From NCBI GenBank assembly GCA_036172665.1, contig CM069878.1:21090501-21154500 (forward strand): 64,000 nucleotides of DNA, written 5' to 3'. Position numbers and translations under genes: made by a program. Origin of the DNA: Prosopocoilus inquinatus. Taxonomy: Eukaryota > Arthropoda > Insecta > Coleoptera > Lucanidae. This document shows positions 9,905 to 21,500 of the stretch, piece by piece (position 1 is the stretch's first letter; every line of letters begins with the position of its first letter). A model generated the notes under the pieces. That model saw nothing but the letters and a program-made list of their open reading frames with translations. It was not told the origin of the DNA and ran no database searches.

Positions 9905-10085
9905 TTAAACAGCGACATCCTAGGATCGCTTTTTGACCTAACATTGCAGTAGGATTGACAAATTGAAGTCAGTTTGCTACATAATAAGTCATCTCATGCA
10001 AGGCGGCAATGCTCGCTGTCAAAGCGTAATGAAGGTTTTCATAAAATTTATTGCAAATCGTTTTTTATTGATCCAATCATGTTAA
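9905..10085 (-). repeat. Diverged partial retrozyme unit (no ribozyme)
   Basis: On the minus strand it carries the non-ribozyme half of the 312-bp unit: AAAAACGATTTGCAA, TTTGACAGCGAGCAT, CCGCCTTGCATG, CTGCAATGTTAGGTC, then GATGTCGCTGTTTAAAC. It stops at the same end as other copies (GATGTCGCTATTTTATATG elsewhere). The hammerhead section is absent. It is clearly older than the arrays at 1 and 57 kb. Confidence 0.75.
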
Positions 10086-10089
10086 AAAG

Positions 10090-10250
10090 TAACTACAGGT
10101 AGAAAAATGTTGAGAGCCGCTGAATGCTGAAGAAATTTAAAAAAAATATATATTGTTATAGAAATTATCCTTCAAGTTTGTCTTAAAAATATTCGTTTTT
10201 AGCTGCCAATGTATTTGCAGAAGGCACTACTAAGTGTTATTCAAACATTT
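10090..10250 (-). repeat. Inverted copy of 845-985
   Basis: Reverse complement shares GCCTTCT.CAAA.ACATTGG, CAGCTAAAAACGAATATTTT and GCGGCTCTCAACA with 845-985. It lies next to a retrozyme fragment here, and the counterpart also follows retrozyme material. The order of the two modules differs between the two loci. Confidence 0.7.
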
Positions 10251-10431
10251 CCGCCGCCGATCTCTAATGAAAGATGGATTAAAAGAATTCTTGTAATCCC
10301 TCTATCGTTAAAGATTCAACCGTCTGGCTCTTTGCTTCCTCGCCAGTTGTTGCTTTGTTTTTTTTTTTGTACAGCTTTTCTACGTATTTCTTTATCTTCT
10401 TTAAATTAAAATATTAAAGGAATTTTATTTC

Positions 10432-10691
10432 AAGTGGTAACGTATCGGCCTTGCAATCGTAAGATTGTGGGTTCGCACCCGTTATCTCACTGTAGTGGTT
10501 TACTCACTTCAGGTACCCTTCAGTGTTGGGGATACAATTCGACACTGCTTCCCCTTCAACGGCAAGGAAGTTTAGAAGTAACAAAGCCATGAAACACTTT
10601 ACACTCACAAAGATACATCCCGCTCCTGAGGTCCTGACAAGTCTATGACTTATGACCCCGTTAGGCAAAACACCACAAATTAAAAAAAAAC
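10432..10691 (+). mobile_element. tRNA-derived SINE
   Basis: An RNA polymerase III promoter is visible: an A-box-like TGGTAACGTATCGG near 10435 and a B box GGTTCGCACCC near 10471, with spacing as in a tRNA gene. The anticodon-loop position reads TGC, suggesting a tRNA-Ala-like head, but the stems are imperfect, so it is not a functional tRNA. A tRNA-unrelated body follows (CAGGTACCCTTCAGTG and onward). An A-rich tail ends near 10691 (AATTAAAAAAAAA). No clear target duplication. Confidence 0.7.
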
Positions 10692-11160
10692 TAACTCGAA
10701 GCTCAGGGCCACTCTCTTTCTCTTCTTATTATTCTTTAGGAGTCTGCCGTTTTTATGACATTTGTTTCTCACAAAGATATTATTGTCTTTTTTGTCTTCA
10801 AAAGAGTTTCTTAGGCGCACTTTTAATTTTTTTTACCTCTTCTACTCATTTTATCTAAACGTTTTTATACCATTGCCTTGTGAGTATGTCCTAATATACT
10901 TCCTTCCAGGTATTCAGACCATTTTATCTCAAAATATACTTTCTGTCTTCATTTTTATACGTTTTCTTTTACACGCTAATATTTCTTTAATTGCGTTAGT
11001 CCTACTTTGATATCCAATTCGTTATCTTAGAACTAACTCTTATTTTTGCTCGGTCTTTTTGTTGTATTAGGTTAATAGAAAATTTTATACGCAATAATGA
11101 AATTTGTTTAATAGAAATGTATTACAATATCCGCTAATAAATGAATTGGTGTTTGGAAAC
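10692..11160. other. Unassigned pyrimidine-rich sequence
   Basis: T/C-rich stretches (10715-11000) generate overlapping open frames without recognisable domains. No gene called. Confidence 0.3.
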
Positions 11161-11179
11161 AGTATTCTTCTTTATTTCG

Positions 11180-11355
11180 TAAGGCTCAATTCTCACACGG
11201 CAGCGCGTCACGTCGCGTCATTTTGCTGCCTCTAAAAGTTGCCATGGTTTTAAACGAACCAATTCTCACTCGGCAGCATTTTATGTCAAAAAATTACATG
11301 ATTGACGCGACACGACGCGCTGCGATGCGCTGCTCGTGTTAAGAATTAAGCCTAA
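11180..11355. mobile_element. 170-bp PIF/Harbinger-type MITE, complete, TAA target duplication
   Basis: Element 11183-11352 with ends GGCTCAATTCTCACACG and the complement of GGCTTAATTCTTAACACG, flanked by TAA on both sides (11180-11182, 11353-11355). A 3-base TAA/TTA duplication is the PIF/Harbinger signature. The inside has further inverted GCAGCGCGTC words. Copies are at 3609-3736 and 3737-3746/6996-7011. Confidence 0.85.
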
Positions 11356-12700
11356 GTATAAACAATTCACTCAGTTTCCTCGACATTTTTGTTGGAATCA
11401 AATGAAATATGGATGTCAAATGAAAATTTGAATATTTATATTTAATTTCCTGGTTACACCGACATTATTTTCAGTTCGACTGCAGTATTAGGAACATGAT
11501 TTACTCCACAGTCGGTGGCAGATAGGAGCTCCTTCGTATTTGGCAGCATAGCGGTGTCATTGTCTTAATATTCTGCATGTCAGATAACTTCGATCTGTTT
11601 CTACACAAATAAACTGTTTTGTATTTGCTGAGAAAAAACTCAAGAGGAGCGTTGCTTGGAATTTCTACGAAAAGGAATACTGTGATTGAAGCACAAGAAA
11701 AACTGTTTCTCTAAGTATCGACAAGTCGATAAAACACATCGGTAACTCAATGCCCGTGTTAACCACCAAGCTGTCGATGGTGTTCCACACATACATCGAA
11801 CTAAATTAAACTTTATAGCGGAATATTCGTTTATTACACCGTGCAGATTCAAACAAACGTATCATTTGATATAACATGTACGAGGTGGAGTGCATGAAAC
11901 CGCACGAATCGATATCCATAAAGATCACGATCGGATCTAAAATTACCTATGCGATAAATCAGGGCCATTGTCGACATGTGGTACGAGCGACTATGCGCAA
12001 TTTCCACCGAAACGTTGCCTACGTAGGAAACGACGGAGAGCGTCGTTCTGCGAACGCCCACGTGCGATCGGACAGTAGGATACGTCGCACGTGCCGAAAA
12101 AAGATCACCTAACAGTGTCAATGTGTGCAGTATTAATTCTAATGACAAATAATCGCTCGGTATAATCTCTGATACAATTGCGATTTGTCGTATGCTGTTT
12201 AAATAGATGTTCGGATTTCCAATTAAAACTGTATATTGGGCACAATTTTAAAGCGAAATAAAAATGTGACTGCGCTGGATATTTTCAGGAAGTGCAGAGG
12301 ATCCACAATCACAGAGCATAAATATCCAAAAAACGATTGGAACACCATTGTGTAATTATCACCGAATTTGTTTTGGCTTTTTCAAATCTACATGCATTGG
12401 GCGAAAATAAACTCACAACAAACTTTTTCTGGTATTTATTATGTGTATGACTCTTGAAAAAACACTCTTGTATCCTAAAAGGCTTGTTACAAATTCAGAT
12501 CTCGGCAAAAGTGTTGCTGAAACACTCTTATCAGCTTCATATTATTTAATAATCATCACATTCTTTTCAGAAAACCACTGAAAAACTGAGATGAAACTTA
12601 AAAGAACTAACAAAAGTGGATAAAGAAACTGATGGGTGAAATAGAAAACAACAACAATAACGGTTATATGGATTGTACGATAATTAGCGAACTGAGAAGA
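11356..12700. other. Unassigned, includes a GC-richer block 11850-12115
   Basis: The block 11850-12115 has several CpG-containing words and open frames on both strands (99 codons minus, 78 codons plus). Neither has a recognisable domain or splice signals tying it to other exons. It could be an ancient element, a non-coding conserved block or chance. Confidence 0.25.
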
Positions 12701-12709
12701 AGGACGGCA

Positions 12710-13560
12710 AAATCTAACATCAACATTGAGGAAAGCGGAAGAACATTGTAAAATGATACTGAACGGGAAGTAAGAAGGAGAAGGTAGACCTGAAAGAAGC
12801 AGAAGATACAGAGGGCAAAGTGTTACCGTAGAAAAGAAGGAGAATTAGAAAAAATAAACTTAAATAAAACAGGGAAGATAAATTATACGCTGAAATATTA
12901 CTAAATACGAAGGAAGGAGAATCAGTAAAGATAGACTTAAATAAAAACTTAGAAGAAGTAAAAGATATAAACATACCAACAGAGGAAGAGTGCCCTGAAA
13001 TTTACTGAATAGGAAGCAATTAGTATTAGAAAAGATTTAAATAAAACGGAAAAGCAGGAAATGAAGACACCCTAACAGAAAAAGAGTGAGAAGATCATTT
13101 TAAAACGATATTGAATAGGAAGGAAAGAAAGTTGAAGAAGATAGACTGAAATACAGAAATGGAAGAAGTAGAAGACACAGACAAGAAATACTCTGAAGTA
13201 TTACTAAATAGGATGGAAGGATAAATAGAAAAGATAAACTTAAATAAGAACATGGACGAAGCAGGAGATAAAGTCATACCAACAGTGTTGTTTAAAAAAG
13301 TTTACTGACTTGGCAGGAAGGGAATTAGTAAAGATGTAAAGAAAATAAAGACATGAAAAAAGGGGAAAATGAAGACACACCAACGTAGAGAGAGTACACT
13401 GAAAGTTACTAAATAGGAAGGAAAGTAAAAATGGTAAGTAGTGTACAGGTAAATACGAGCGTGGAAGAAGCAAAAGAGGAAAATACATGAACAAAGGAAG
13501 TGTACGTTCAACTGTTAGAGAACCCAAAGAGAAATAGACGAAACCAAGCGTGAAAGAAGC
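12710..13560 (+). repeat. Degenerate ~100-bp tandem repeats, strongly purine-rich on + strand
   Basis: The block ACTRAATAGGAAGGAA recurs near 12753, 12897, 13000, 13109, 13198, 13302 and 13405. Between occurrences are AAAGATAGACTTAAATAAAA and GAAGAAGTAGAAGAYA segments and CAACAGAGGAAGAG. Spacing is mostly about 90-110 bases. The + strand is nearly all A/G except for short ACACC or TTTAC interruptions. Open frames on the minus strand here (12720-13527) are a composition effect. Confidence 0.65.
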
Positions 13561-13584
13561 AGGAGGAATCAGGGCCTAGAGTAT

Positions 13585-13770
13585 TGGGTTAATAATTCCA
13601 ATATTTCAGAAAAGTGGCCGTATACTTCGCATAATGTTAAAAAGTTAAACCGAAGGCTTGACAAGCGCTAGGTGACTACCAGCATGGTTTTCAGCGGGGT
13701 CTTCGGAAATATAAAAATCCAAAACTTATTTACGCACTTCAAACAAGCATTGGGTAGTCTGTAAAAACGC
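13585..13770 (+). pseudogene. Non-LTR retrotransposon reverse transcriptase fragment
   Basis: In one frame, 13670-13745 reads GDYQHGFQRGLRKYKNPKLI then YALQTSI. That is the conserved '(L)G-x-Y-Q-x-G-F-R-x-G-x-S-T ... L-x-Q' block of non-LTR reverse transcriptases. Upstream, 13590-13640 reads IIPIFQKSG, comparable to the 'I-I-P-I-x-K-K-G' block. The frames are broken between the two. It is a short dead relic. Confidence 0.5.
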
Positions 13771-13799
13771 AGTAATAAAAGACGCCAAAAATAGGTATA

Positions 13800-14118
13800 T
13801 CGAATAAATTGAAAAGAATAACGAGACAGTATAATAGTACAAAGAAAAAATCAAAGGAATTCAACTGTTGAAGAAGAATGTATTCTTCTTCAAAATTCTT
13901 GAAGAGAAAATTAATTTTTCTTATAGCAAGGGAACGCCAGAATGTAATTGGATGATATTTGGTATGGGGTCCTATAAGAATGTAAATCACATTTACAGGT
14001 CGTAAGCTGGTAAGCTTAACGAGACCATTATGGGTATACATAGATAAGTTTGGTTAAATCGTCTTATTTTGAGCCCAGAAATCTGTGGTTAAGCCTTGTC
14101 CACGGAATGTAGAGACAC
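13800..14118 (+). mobile_element. Truncated arm of the 28743-30085 foldback family
   Basis: Shares with 29866-30077 in the same orientation: TTCTTATA-CAA-GGAACGCC-type words (inverted), AATCGTCTTATTTTGAGCCC, TCTGTGGTTAAGCC and AATGTAGAGACAC at the outer end. Only one arm is present. Confidence 0.7.
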
Positions 14119-14830
14119 TTTTGTATGATGTTTAGGTTTTAGGACCTATTCTCCTCGATTTTGTAGTACTTTTGAGAAAACAAATGACAAACAAATTTCT
14201 TTAAATTTAGTTCATACTAACGCGGTTTGTCAAAATGTCAAATACCATTCTTTACTAAATAATTGATAAAATAGTAGACTTAAGAGGACAATATTTTAAA
14301 GAAGTGCTTAGTTTGACATCCTAAACACGATACGGTGATAAAAATAATGTAATGTTCCATTTAAAAAGGTTGAAAACAATTGAATTTTCCGTGAAAACAA
14401 TTGCATATCTCGAAAGTACCATAAAATCGAGAAGGAAAGGTCCTTTCTAATTTGAGTTACTTCGTAAAAATAAAAATAAGAAAGCTAGCTATTGCAGCGG
14501 CTTCCCATGAACAGCCTGTATACATACTAGGTGTCTGATATCTAGAGCTGGGATTACACGGAAATTGCATATTCGTTTCTATGACGTATATGAGCAAAAT
14601 TTCATTTTTTCGGAGCATACCAAACAATTTTGAATCAAATGCAGTAATTTAAAAAATGCATATTTTGCATAGTTTAGACATCCTAACGATATTTTATGAA
14701 AAATTGCATATTAGTGTATATTTTTGTAATTTCTCATACATTTTTTAAAATTATTAGCAGAATACTGGCTTAATGAAACTCTTTTGGATACATAGATTAT
14801 TATAAAATCGGAGCTCATCAATTAGTATCT
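14119..14830. other. Unassigned AT-rich sequence
   Basis: No gene recognised. It contains TACTAGGTGTCTGATATC at 14526, an end-like motif, and a GTTCCATTTAAAAAGG motif at 14353 shared with element ends elsewhere in the window. Confidence 0.3.
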
Positions 14831-14834
14831 CAAA

Positions 14835-15470
14835 AATGGTAAGAGATACGCAATCGGTTAAATTAGGGCAAAGTTGCTCATTTTAGTGCTGAATAAATCT
14901 GTTTTAAAAATTGTGAAATAACGCAATTTTCTTTTTATTTCTTCCTGAAGTTATATTATTTTATGAATCGCAAAAACAATTAATACATCCTCGAAGGCAC
15001 TTTTGAGCTCTTCTTTATCGTTAAATTTTATTTAAAACGTTTCGTCTCATTCCAACTAACAACAACTTCGTTTTTTCTTTTGGTGGCTGCATTGGATTTT
15101 AATACCAATAACTACTTAATGGAATTGACTCTATATTGCCAATTTTTTTGGTGCTTCTTCGTACATCACACATGCTTATTTAATAAAGTATCTTCTTTCC
15201 ATTTATAGCTATTTCATTTTATAGCTTTCATTTCTATTTATAATATTATAATCCAATATGGCAGCCATAAGAATTGATGATGATAATGCCCGGAACGAGA
15301 CGAAATGTTTTAAATAAAATTTAATGATGACCATCGTAAAGCGCTCAAAAGAGTGTCTATAGAATGTATTAATTTTGTTGCGATTCCTACAATAACTTCA
15401 GAAAAAAAAAATAATATAACGCAACTTTGCCCCAATTTAACCGACTTCGTACCTCTTACAATGGTCAAAT
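14835..15470. mobile_element. Foldback element with ~310-bp arms (same family as 44044-45374)
   Basis: Left arm GGTAAGAGATACG...CGGTTAAATTAGGGCAAA pairs with the right arm ...TTTGCCCCAATTTAACCGAC...GTACCTCTTAC. Pairing continues inwards through CACTTTTGAGC/GCTCAAAAGAGTG and AAATTTTATTTAAAACGTTT. The centre is near 15155. The shared arm words GAGATACGAAGTTGGTTAAA and GGGGCAAAGTTGCGCA also occur at 44090-44130 and 45290-45330. Confidence 0.75.
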
Positions 15471-15779
15471 GCGTATATTTTGAGCTCAGTTCACCCAGTA
15501 TTACTTTGCTTTGAAATCGAAAAAAGTTGAATGTAATATTAATGATTTAATTTGCCTTTTTTATCACTTTTCAAAATTTAAGTCTAAGTCGAAATTAATA
15601 GTCTCGTAATAGTCCAGAAAACATTTAATTAATAAATTCGTAGTCTGTTTTTTTTTTATTTATAAGGCAATAAAGCATTTATGCATAATTTCTGCATATT
15701 TGGGCATATTTTAGCCAAGAACCTTGCATATACACGGTGTCCACCGAGTGTCGCGGTCTTCTCTACCATCTAAAGTATA

Positions 15780-17155
15780 CAAGATAGAAAAAAAAAAAAT
15801 CAAACGAGCTAAGATGTAAATCAGTCAGCTCTATTTTATAAAATTATTTCTGTCAAACAGGCTGTTTAGTAACTGACAGCCATACCAAAGTTATATTTTA
15901 CCCGGTATATTTTTACATATTTCGAAAGTACGCGTAACGAGTAGGTAATAACCAAAAAGTTTTACTTAAGAGTTTGTAAGATTTGTAATATTAGTTATTA
16001 TGTGTACAGGGTGTTGAGTTTTGCAAAATATAATTTTCCTCAACATTTTCAAATGGAACATCCAGTATGTCTAAACTCTTGTGAAACACTGTTTTAATAA
16101 GCTTTCATAGAACTCCAAGTGTATTTGTCTAAACTGAAGAAATCGCGAGATAGCACTGAAGTATTTTTTTTCTTTCAAAATTAACGTTATTTAGCCCTTA
16201 CTTTGAAAATATTTAAATAACTTTATTAAAATAATTTTAAAAAATTACATTTAAAATTACGTTGCCGTTTTCTAGAAAATAGGAAAATAGTTGCCATGAA
16301 TTTTTAATTGACAGAACAATTGTTCAGATTAATGACACACTACTTTTACAAGTTTGTACTTCTTTTTGTGTTAACAAAATGGATTTTAATAATGAAAAGT
16401 TACGTGACGCGACACACCTAATAGGAAAAAGCAACTAAAACTGTCTTTTGTCGTCAAGATTATAAGATGTAAGAAGTATTTACAAGAAGCTGAAAAACAA
16501 TATGAATATTTAATAGAAATTTTCTAGATCCAATGGTTCCTTGTCATTCTTAATTTGTTCATTGTTTTCTGTTATTTTCTAATTTAATACTTATTATTCT
16601 CAATTTGTACATTATTTTGTTATTTTCAAATTTATTAATTAAATTAACTAATATTTGTTAATTTGTCAGCAAATTAAAACAGAAACTCATTAAGGCAGAG
16701 TTTCACAAGAGTTTAGATATACTTCGTGTTCCATTTGAAAATTTTGAGAAAAACTAACTGTTTCAAAACTCAAGACGCCATAATAACTAATAGATTCAAG
16801 CTGATGTGAAATTTCTGTAGATGAGATATTGTACTGACACCTACAAAAATTCACGATGAAATGTAAATAAAAATCAAACTATAACAGCTCAAAGTAGAGC
16901 ATTTTTTTACACATTAATATCTTACAAACACCTAAGTAAACAATGAACAAATTAAGAATCCGAATTTTTTTGTTATTACCTACTGGTTATGCATACTTTC
17001 GAAATATGTAAAAATATACTGGGCGTTCCATTTAAAAAATATAACTTTGGTATGGCTCTCAGTTACTGAACACCCTGTATAGCCAAAAATAATTTTATAA
17101 AATAGAGCTGACTGAGTTACACCTCAGCTCGTTTGAATTTCTTTGCTACCTTCTT
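15780..17155. repeat. Long inverted repeat (arms ~330 and ~460 bp)
   Basis: The left arm (CAAACGAGCT...CAGCTCTATTTTATAAAATTA, then ACATATTTCGAAAGTA) is the reverse complement of 16690-17150. The arms also share GTTTCACAAGAGTTTAGA and a form of the ACAGGGTGTT and TGGAACATCC motif. The unpaired centre is about 16115-16685. It directly abuts the Tc1 transposase stop codon. Confidence 0.75.
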
Positions 17156-17178
17156 TTCTAATATAAAACTAAAAAAAA

Positions 17179-18311
17179 TTAATAACGCGTGTTGCCTTCT
17201 CTAGCTGCAATAACAGCTTGACAACGCCTTGGCATGCTTGAAATTAAATTTCTTAAGTAAGGACCCTCCAAATGTTCCCAAACTTCTACCAAAGCTTCTG
17301 ATCGTTTTCCTAAAGTCTGAGCAGACCTTGGAGTGAGCGAGCACGCTGTTCCAACCTATCCCATACATGTTCAATGGGATTGAGTTCGGGAGTTCTTGCA
17401 GGCCAGTTCAAAGTGGCAAAGTTCACTTCATTAAAGTAATTCCTAACCACATTAGCTATGTGGGGTGTTGCGTTATCATGCATTAATACAAAATCTTCTC
17501 CTGTAAATGGGGCAAAAGGGACAACATAAGGTTCTAAAATGTTTCTTGTGTACCTATCCGCATTTACCGCTTCTCTAACCAGTACATGTAAATCTGTACG
17601 TGCCTCTAACTTTATGCCCTCCCATATCATAACCGAACCACCTCCAAAATTTACTCTTGGTTGAATGTTACACTGAACATAACGTTCTCCTGGTCTTCTG
17701 TAGACCTTTACATGGTTGTCAGATGAAAATAAACAAAACTTCGATTCGTCTGTAAAAAGAACTTTACCCCATTCGTTAAGTCCCCCCGCGCCCGCGAATT
17801 TCCGTATATGTATGTGTGTGTGTGAAAAAGAGAAAGAGTGAGGGGGGGGGGGCGCATGATGTATCTAACCGATCTTTACTATCTTTCCTGTTATTTGACG
17901 TTTCGACGGACTCCAGTAACGTTCACATGTTGTCCGGCAAATTCCAAACGTTCTCTACGGTGATCCCTGGTAAGGAGACGAGCTTTTGTTGGCACTCTTG
18001 TCGTGAAATGAACTTGTTTCAACCTATTCCTAATAGTTTGAACGTGAATGTGTCGGTTATGTACGTTGGCTAACTCAATTTGGAGTTTAGTGCAGTAACA
18101 AACCGCCCTGTCGCAGGGCAGTCTCAAAAAACGGTCTTGTTGCCCGTTTCCTGCCTTGTCCAGGTGTTCTTTTGTAACTATGCGTTTCATTAAGCCTTTG
18201 AACACACCTACTGATGGTTGAAGGATGAACATTTAGAGTTCTGGCAACATTTCTAATACCTTTGTCACTGTTGATTAGAGCGACTACTTGAGCTGCTTCT
18301 TCACTGCTCAA
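17179..18311 (-). pseudogene. Tc1-family transposase (DD34E), broken
   Basis: From 18311 the minus strand encodes MSSEEAAQVVALINSDKG, a helix-turn-helix (RNVARTLNVHPSTISRCVQR) and RKRAT. A frame change near 18110 leads into LQIELANVHNRHIHVQTIRN and ARLLTRDHRRERLEFAGQHV. About 140 foreign bases (roughly 17778-17915, with a GT run and a G10 tract) then interrupt it. The catalytic half follows: VLFTDESKF (first Asp), FVLMHDNATPHIANVV (second Asp) and PELNPIEHVWDRLEQR (Glu). Thirty-four residues separate the second Asp from the Glu, i.e. DD34E. A last frameshift near 17330 precedes the C-terminus ISSMPRRCQAVIAAREGN and the stop at 17179. All three catalytic residues survive, but the gene cannot make one protein. 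Confidence 0.9.
17778..17915. other. Foreign insert in Tc1 transposase with GT and poly-G tracts
   Basis: The transposase reading is continuous on both sides of this stretch, so it is an insertion. It contains CCCCCCGCGCCCGCG, a short (TG)n and a run of about ten G. No terminal repeats or clear duplication found. Confidence 0.5.
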
Positions 18312-18579
18312 ATGATGAGCTTATCTTTGTTGACGGTTCATTTTAACCAATATTGAAAAAGAGAAAGAAAATTTTACAAAACTTCGCAAAATTTTAACGA
18401 ATTTCACAAACGAACAGAATTTTTTTTAAATAAATTGTTGAAAAAAAAATTTGAAAGTACAACAGAAATAAGAGAGTGTTGCGATAATTTTTTGTCTAAG
18501 CGTAGTTTAAAATGTAAAATGTAAAATATTGCTAAGTAAAAAGTTTTTAATATCCACGTTATGAGACACCCAGTGTAAG

Positions 18580-21500
18580 ACTTTTTATAGATGTTGTTAT
18601 TATAGATTTCTGCAATTCTCATGAGCAAGAACTATACGAAAATTAATTTAAAATAAAGTTGGTTGGAATTTACTCAAATGACTTAAACTAGCAAAAACTA
18701 GTATCGCGGATAAAATAACGAAAAATAAATAATTCTCCTTGCTTTCAAGGATGTAAACCTTACGATGACAAAAAATTATCTAGACTCTGCTCTACTTTTA
18801 CAAAGGTGCCTTTCTGCTCTAAAAAAATAGAGAAATCAGAATCTGAAGGGTGAGGGTAGAAATTGTATAGATCCAAATTGAAATAGAAAGACGTATATTG
18901 ATTGAAGATTTTCACTGTATGGTCCACAAAATCATTCGTTGCTTCTACTCGTATCAACCGCATACTGATATCCTTTTGGAAACAATTCGTTTTTCATTAC
19001 AGAAATTTTTCAGTGCTGTTAATTTTGATGTACTAGCCGCTAAATTTACCATCCTTGGCCGCTATTTTATTGATATATACGCTTGCGCATTACAAAAAAA
19101 GGTATATCACCTACCTACTCCATCAAACTCAAATGAGCGAAGACCTATTACGATCAGTTTTAACTAAAAGAACCCGTATCTGCAATAGCAGAGAAGATAC
19201 TTTAATGAAAAGCTTCTCTGCCTTAAAAATTGACGAAATGTTACAAATGTGCGGCAACAAATACAGGGTCTTCATATAATAATTAATTATATTCCACATA
19301 ACCGTCCACCTCGTAAATCACTAACAATACACCTGGCCGGTTTTATGAAAATTATGGTACAATTTTTGGACAGAAAATCACTTTCCAAATGAACCTTATA
19401 GAGCTCAATTTTATGGAAGTACTGAAGGAGGCTTAAACATTTTTATCTGCTGTTGCAGCACTATTGAGAAGACTTTTTCATACGTTATGCCGAGATCTGT
19501 TATGGCAGAAAAACAATAAGTTAAAATAACCAGCAATTTGAAAATGACGTTTTCGGAAGATTAATGACTCCGAGATGATTGCTGTTTACTTAAAAGTTTT
19601 AATCTAGTTTAGCGCTCCCCTAAAGAAGATCCTGGCTATGCCCATGGTAGCAAATAATATACACAGTAATACACGAGAATCCCTAGCTCAGATGGAGTTG
19701 GAAGTGGGTTAAACTTCGACGATAATTTATTTAGGGGCACCACAGTTAATTTAAGTAGAAATCCTGTTCCATTCCTCCTTCTTATACTTTCTATAATTTT
19801 TTATTTTTAATTTTATTTGTACTTGTTTGTTTATCTTTCGAGAAACTGTGCTCGTAAGTGAGATTATCGCGCTTTTTTTGTTTTTATTGGCAAAATAGGA
19901 ATAATAATTTAAAAGGAGTATAAATAAGGTCTTCAAGTTCTTAATTCTCCTTTGCGCCCCCTTTTTTCTCGGTCGAGAATCATAACAATTAATAAATAAT
20001 TAAATGATTTAAAAGCTGCTTAAAAATAGTTTTGAAGTGGAATATTACCGCTTGAGAAATTGCGGTCGCCGAGTGTTTCAGTTAAGTGCTTTCAGAGAGT
20101 GGTGACTGGATTTTCAAAAGAGGTTAAGGCAGTAATAATTAAGACGTAATTAGAAGTCGTCACCGTCAGAAGTCGCTAAAGTTCGCCGTAAAAGCTCGCG
20201 AAGAACTCGGGCTTCTTTTATTTTCATATTTATTACATGAGGCGGATCCCGTGGGTAATGCATAATTCATCTCATCAGCTTTAATGATTCCAATGTGTTT
20301 AACGAGTGATATAAAATTTAAGACTACAATTACAGTTTTTACGGGCAAACTTCTCACCGGAGCACGTAAGCAAGCGAATGCAAATTGTGTCCGAATTTTA
20401 ACGAACGTCTGCAGTAAATCGCTTAGAGGATGGATATAAAAATGGGAAATGATGTCGTTTGTACGTCGTTAAAACGGAGCCTGTGAGTTTAGTTAACAAT
20501 AAGTGGTGAAATATCGCACATAGAATCGACAATGAACTCGCTATAGCTGCTTCTGTGTCGTAAAACAACTTTACATCCTAGACATTTTCGATGACGTTTC
20601 AGGTGTGTTGTGCATGGATTTTCAAAATTTGATGCAACGAAAGGCTAGCACAAGCACTTTTCTATAATAAAAAGAAAATCGGCAAATCTCGTTCATTTTA
20701 TCCCAAAGGTAAACTGCAACGGAAAATATTTCGACTTCCATTCTAAAATACCTCAATATATTCAAACTTCGAACTAAACCTAGCTATAGATACTCTTCTC
20801 ATTCTTTTCGACAATATTCTTAAATCTCAAAACTCAAAAATAAAAACTATTCCGTTTCTTTCAAAAAAATTCGCTTAAGTTGTTTACATTATCGAAAAAT
20901 TTCCTAGACTTTATTGAGTTTTTGCAATTTTCCCCTTTGTTTAAAATTATCCCTAGATTTAATGACTTTTTCCCTAAATTGATAATACCACTTTGCTGAA
21001 ATTCAACCGCAAAGTTATTTCCTCAACTACGCAACACGCTTATTAACTTAAAATTTAATTTCTTCCTTTGTACCACCATAAATAATAGCAATGTTCCCCC
21101 AATAAAAATTTAAATCGTATTTTAAAATGTAAGTAAACAGATGTGAATTGTATTTCACTTGTTTTGTGTTTGTTTATCTCCTTGGTCGTTTGCTTTGTTT
21201 ATCTGTCTACCTGTTGTAGTGGTCAACAGGCCGCAATTTAACTAAAGAGTATAACTGTACATTTAAGCGAACTTTGTGCAGTTTTTAATAATATAATTAA
21301 TCAAAACGCTGATCTTGTAAAATAAAGAAAAGTAACTTAATGAATCAGAAGAAAACTGTTTGTATCACATTCTTTGCTTACTTACATTTAATCTGAGATA
21401 TTTTCTGTTGTCATTGTTCAGTTGTGTTATTTTGTGAATTTCATTTTTTAAAACTGTACACTTCATTTGGTTCCAACCAAAACAGTGTACGTCTTGAAAG

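Larger units (their letters stand above)
15733..18573 (-). mobile_element. Probable Tc1-like transposon (2.8 kb), with nested inverted repeats
   Basis: TA-CACGGTGTCC at 15731 and GACACCCAGTG-TA ending at 18574 can be read as terminal inverted repeats with TA duplications. They bracket a Tc1 transposase pseudogene (17179-18311) and a long inverted repeat (15780-17155). The terminal match is short (about 10 bases), so these borders are tentative. Confidence 0.4.

Noticed and set aside
10432..10510. Functional tRNA gene
   Set aside because: A and B boxes are present, but the stems do not form a full cloverleaf, and a SINE body and A-rich tail follow.
11849..12148. Overlapping 99- and 78-codon frames in a GC-richer block
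   Set aside because: No recognisable domain or splice context; kept only as an unassigned block.
12720..13527. Three phenylalanine/serine-rich open frames on the minus strand
   Set aside because: Composition effect of the purine-rich + strand repeats; no domain.
18760..19280. Possible unknown exons (67-codon minus, 89- and 74-codon plus frames)
   Set aside because: Overlapping on opposite strands, no domain, no convincing splice sites.
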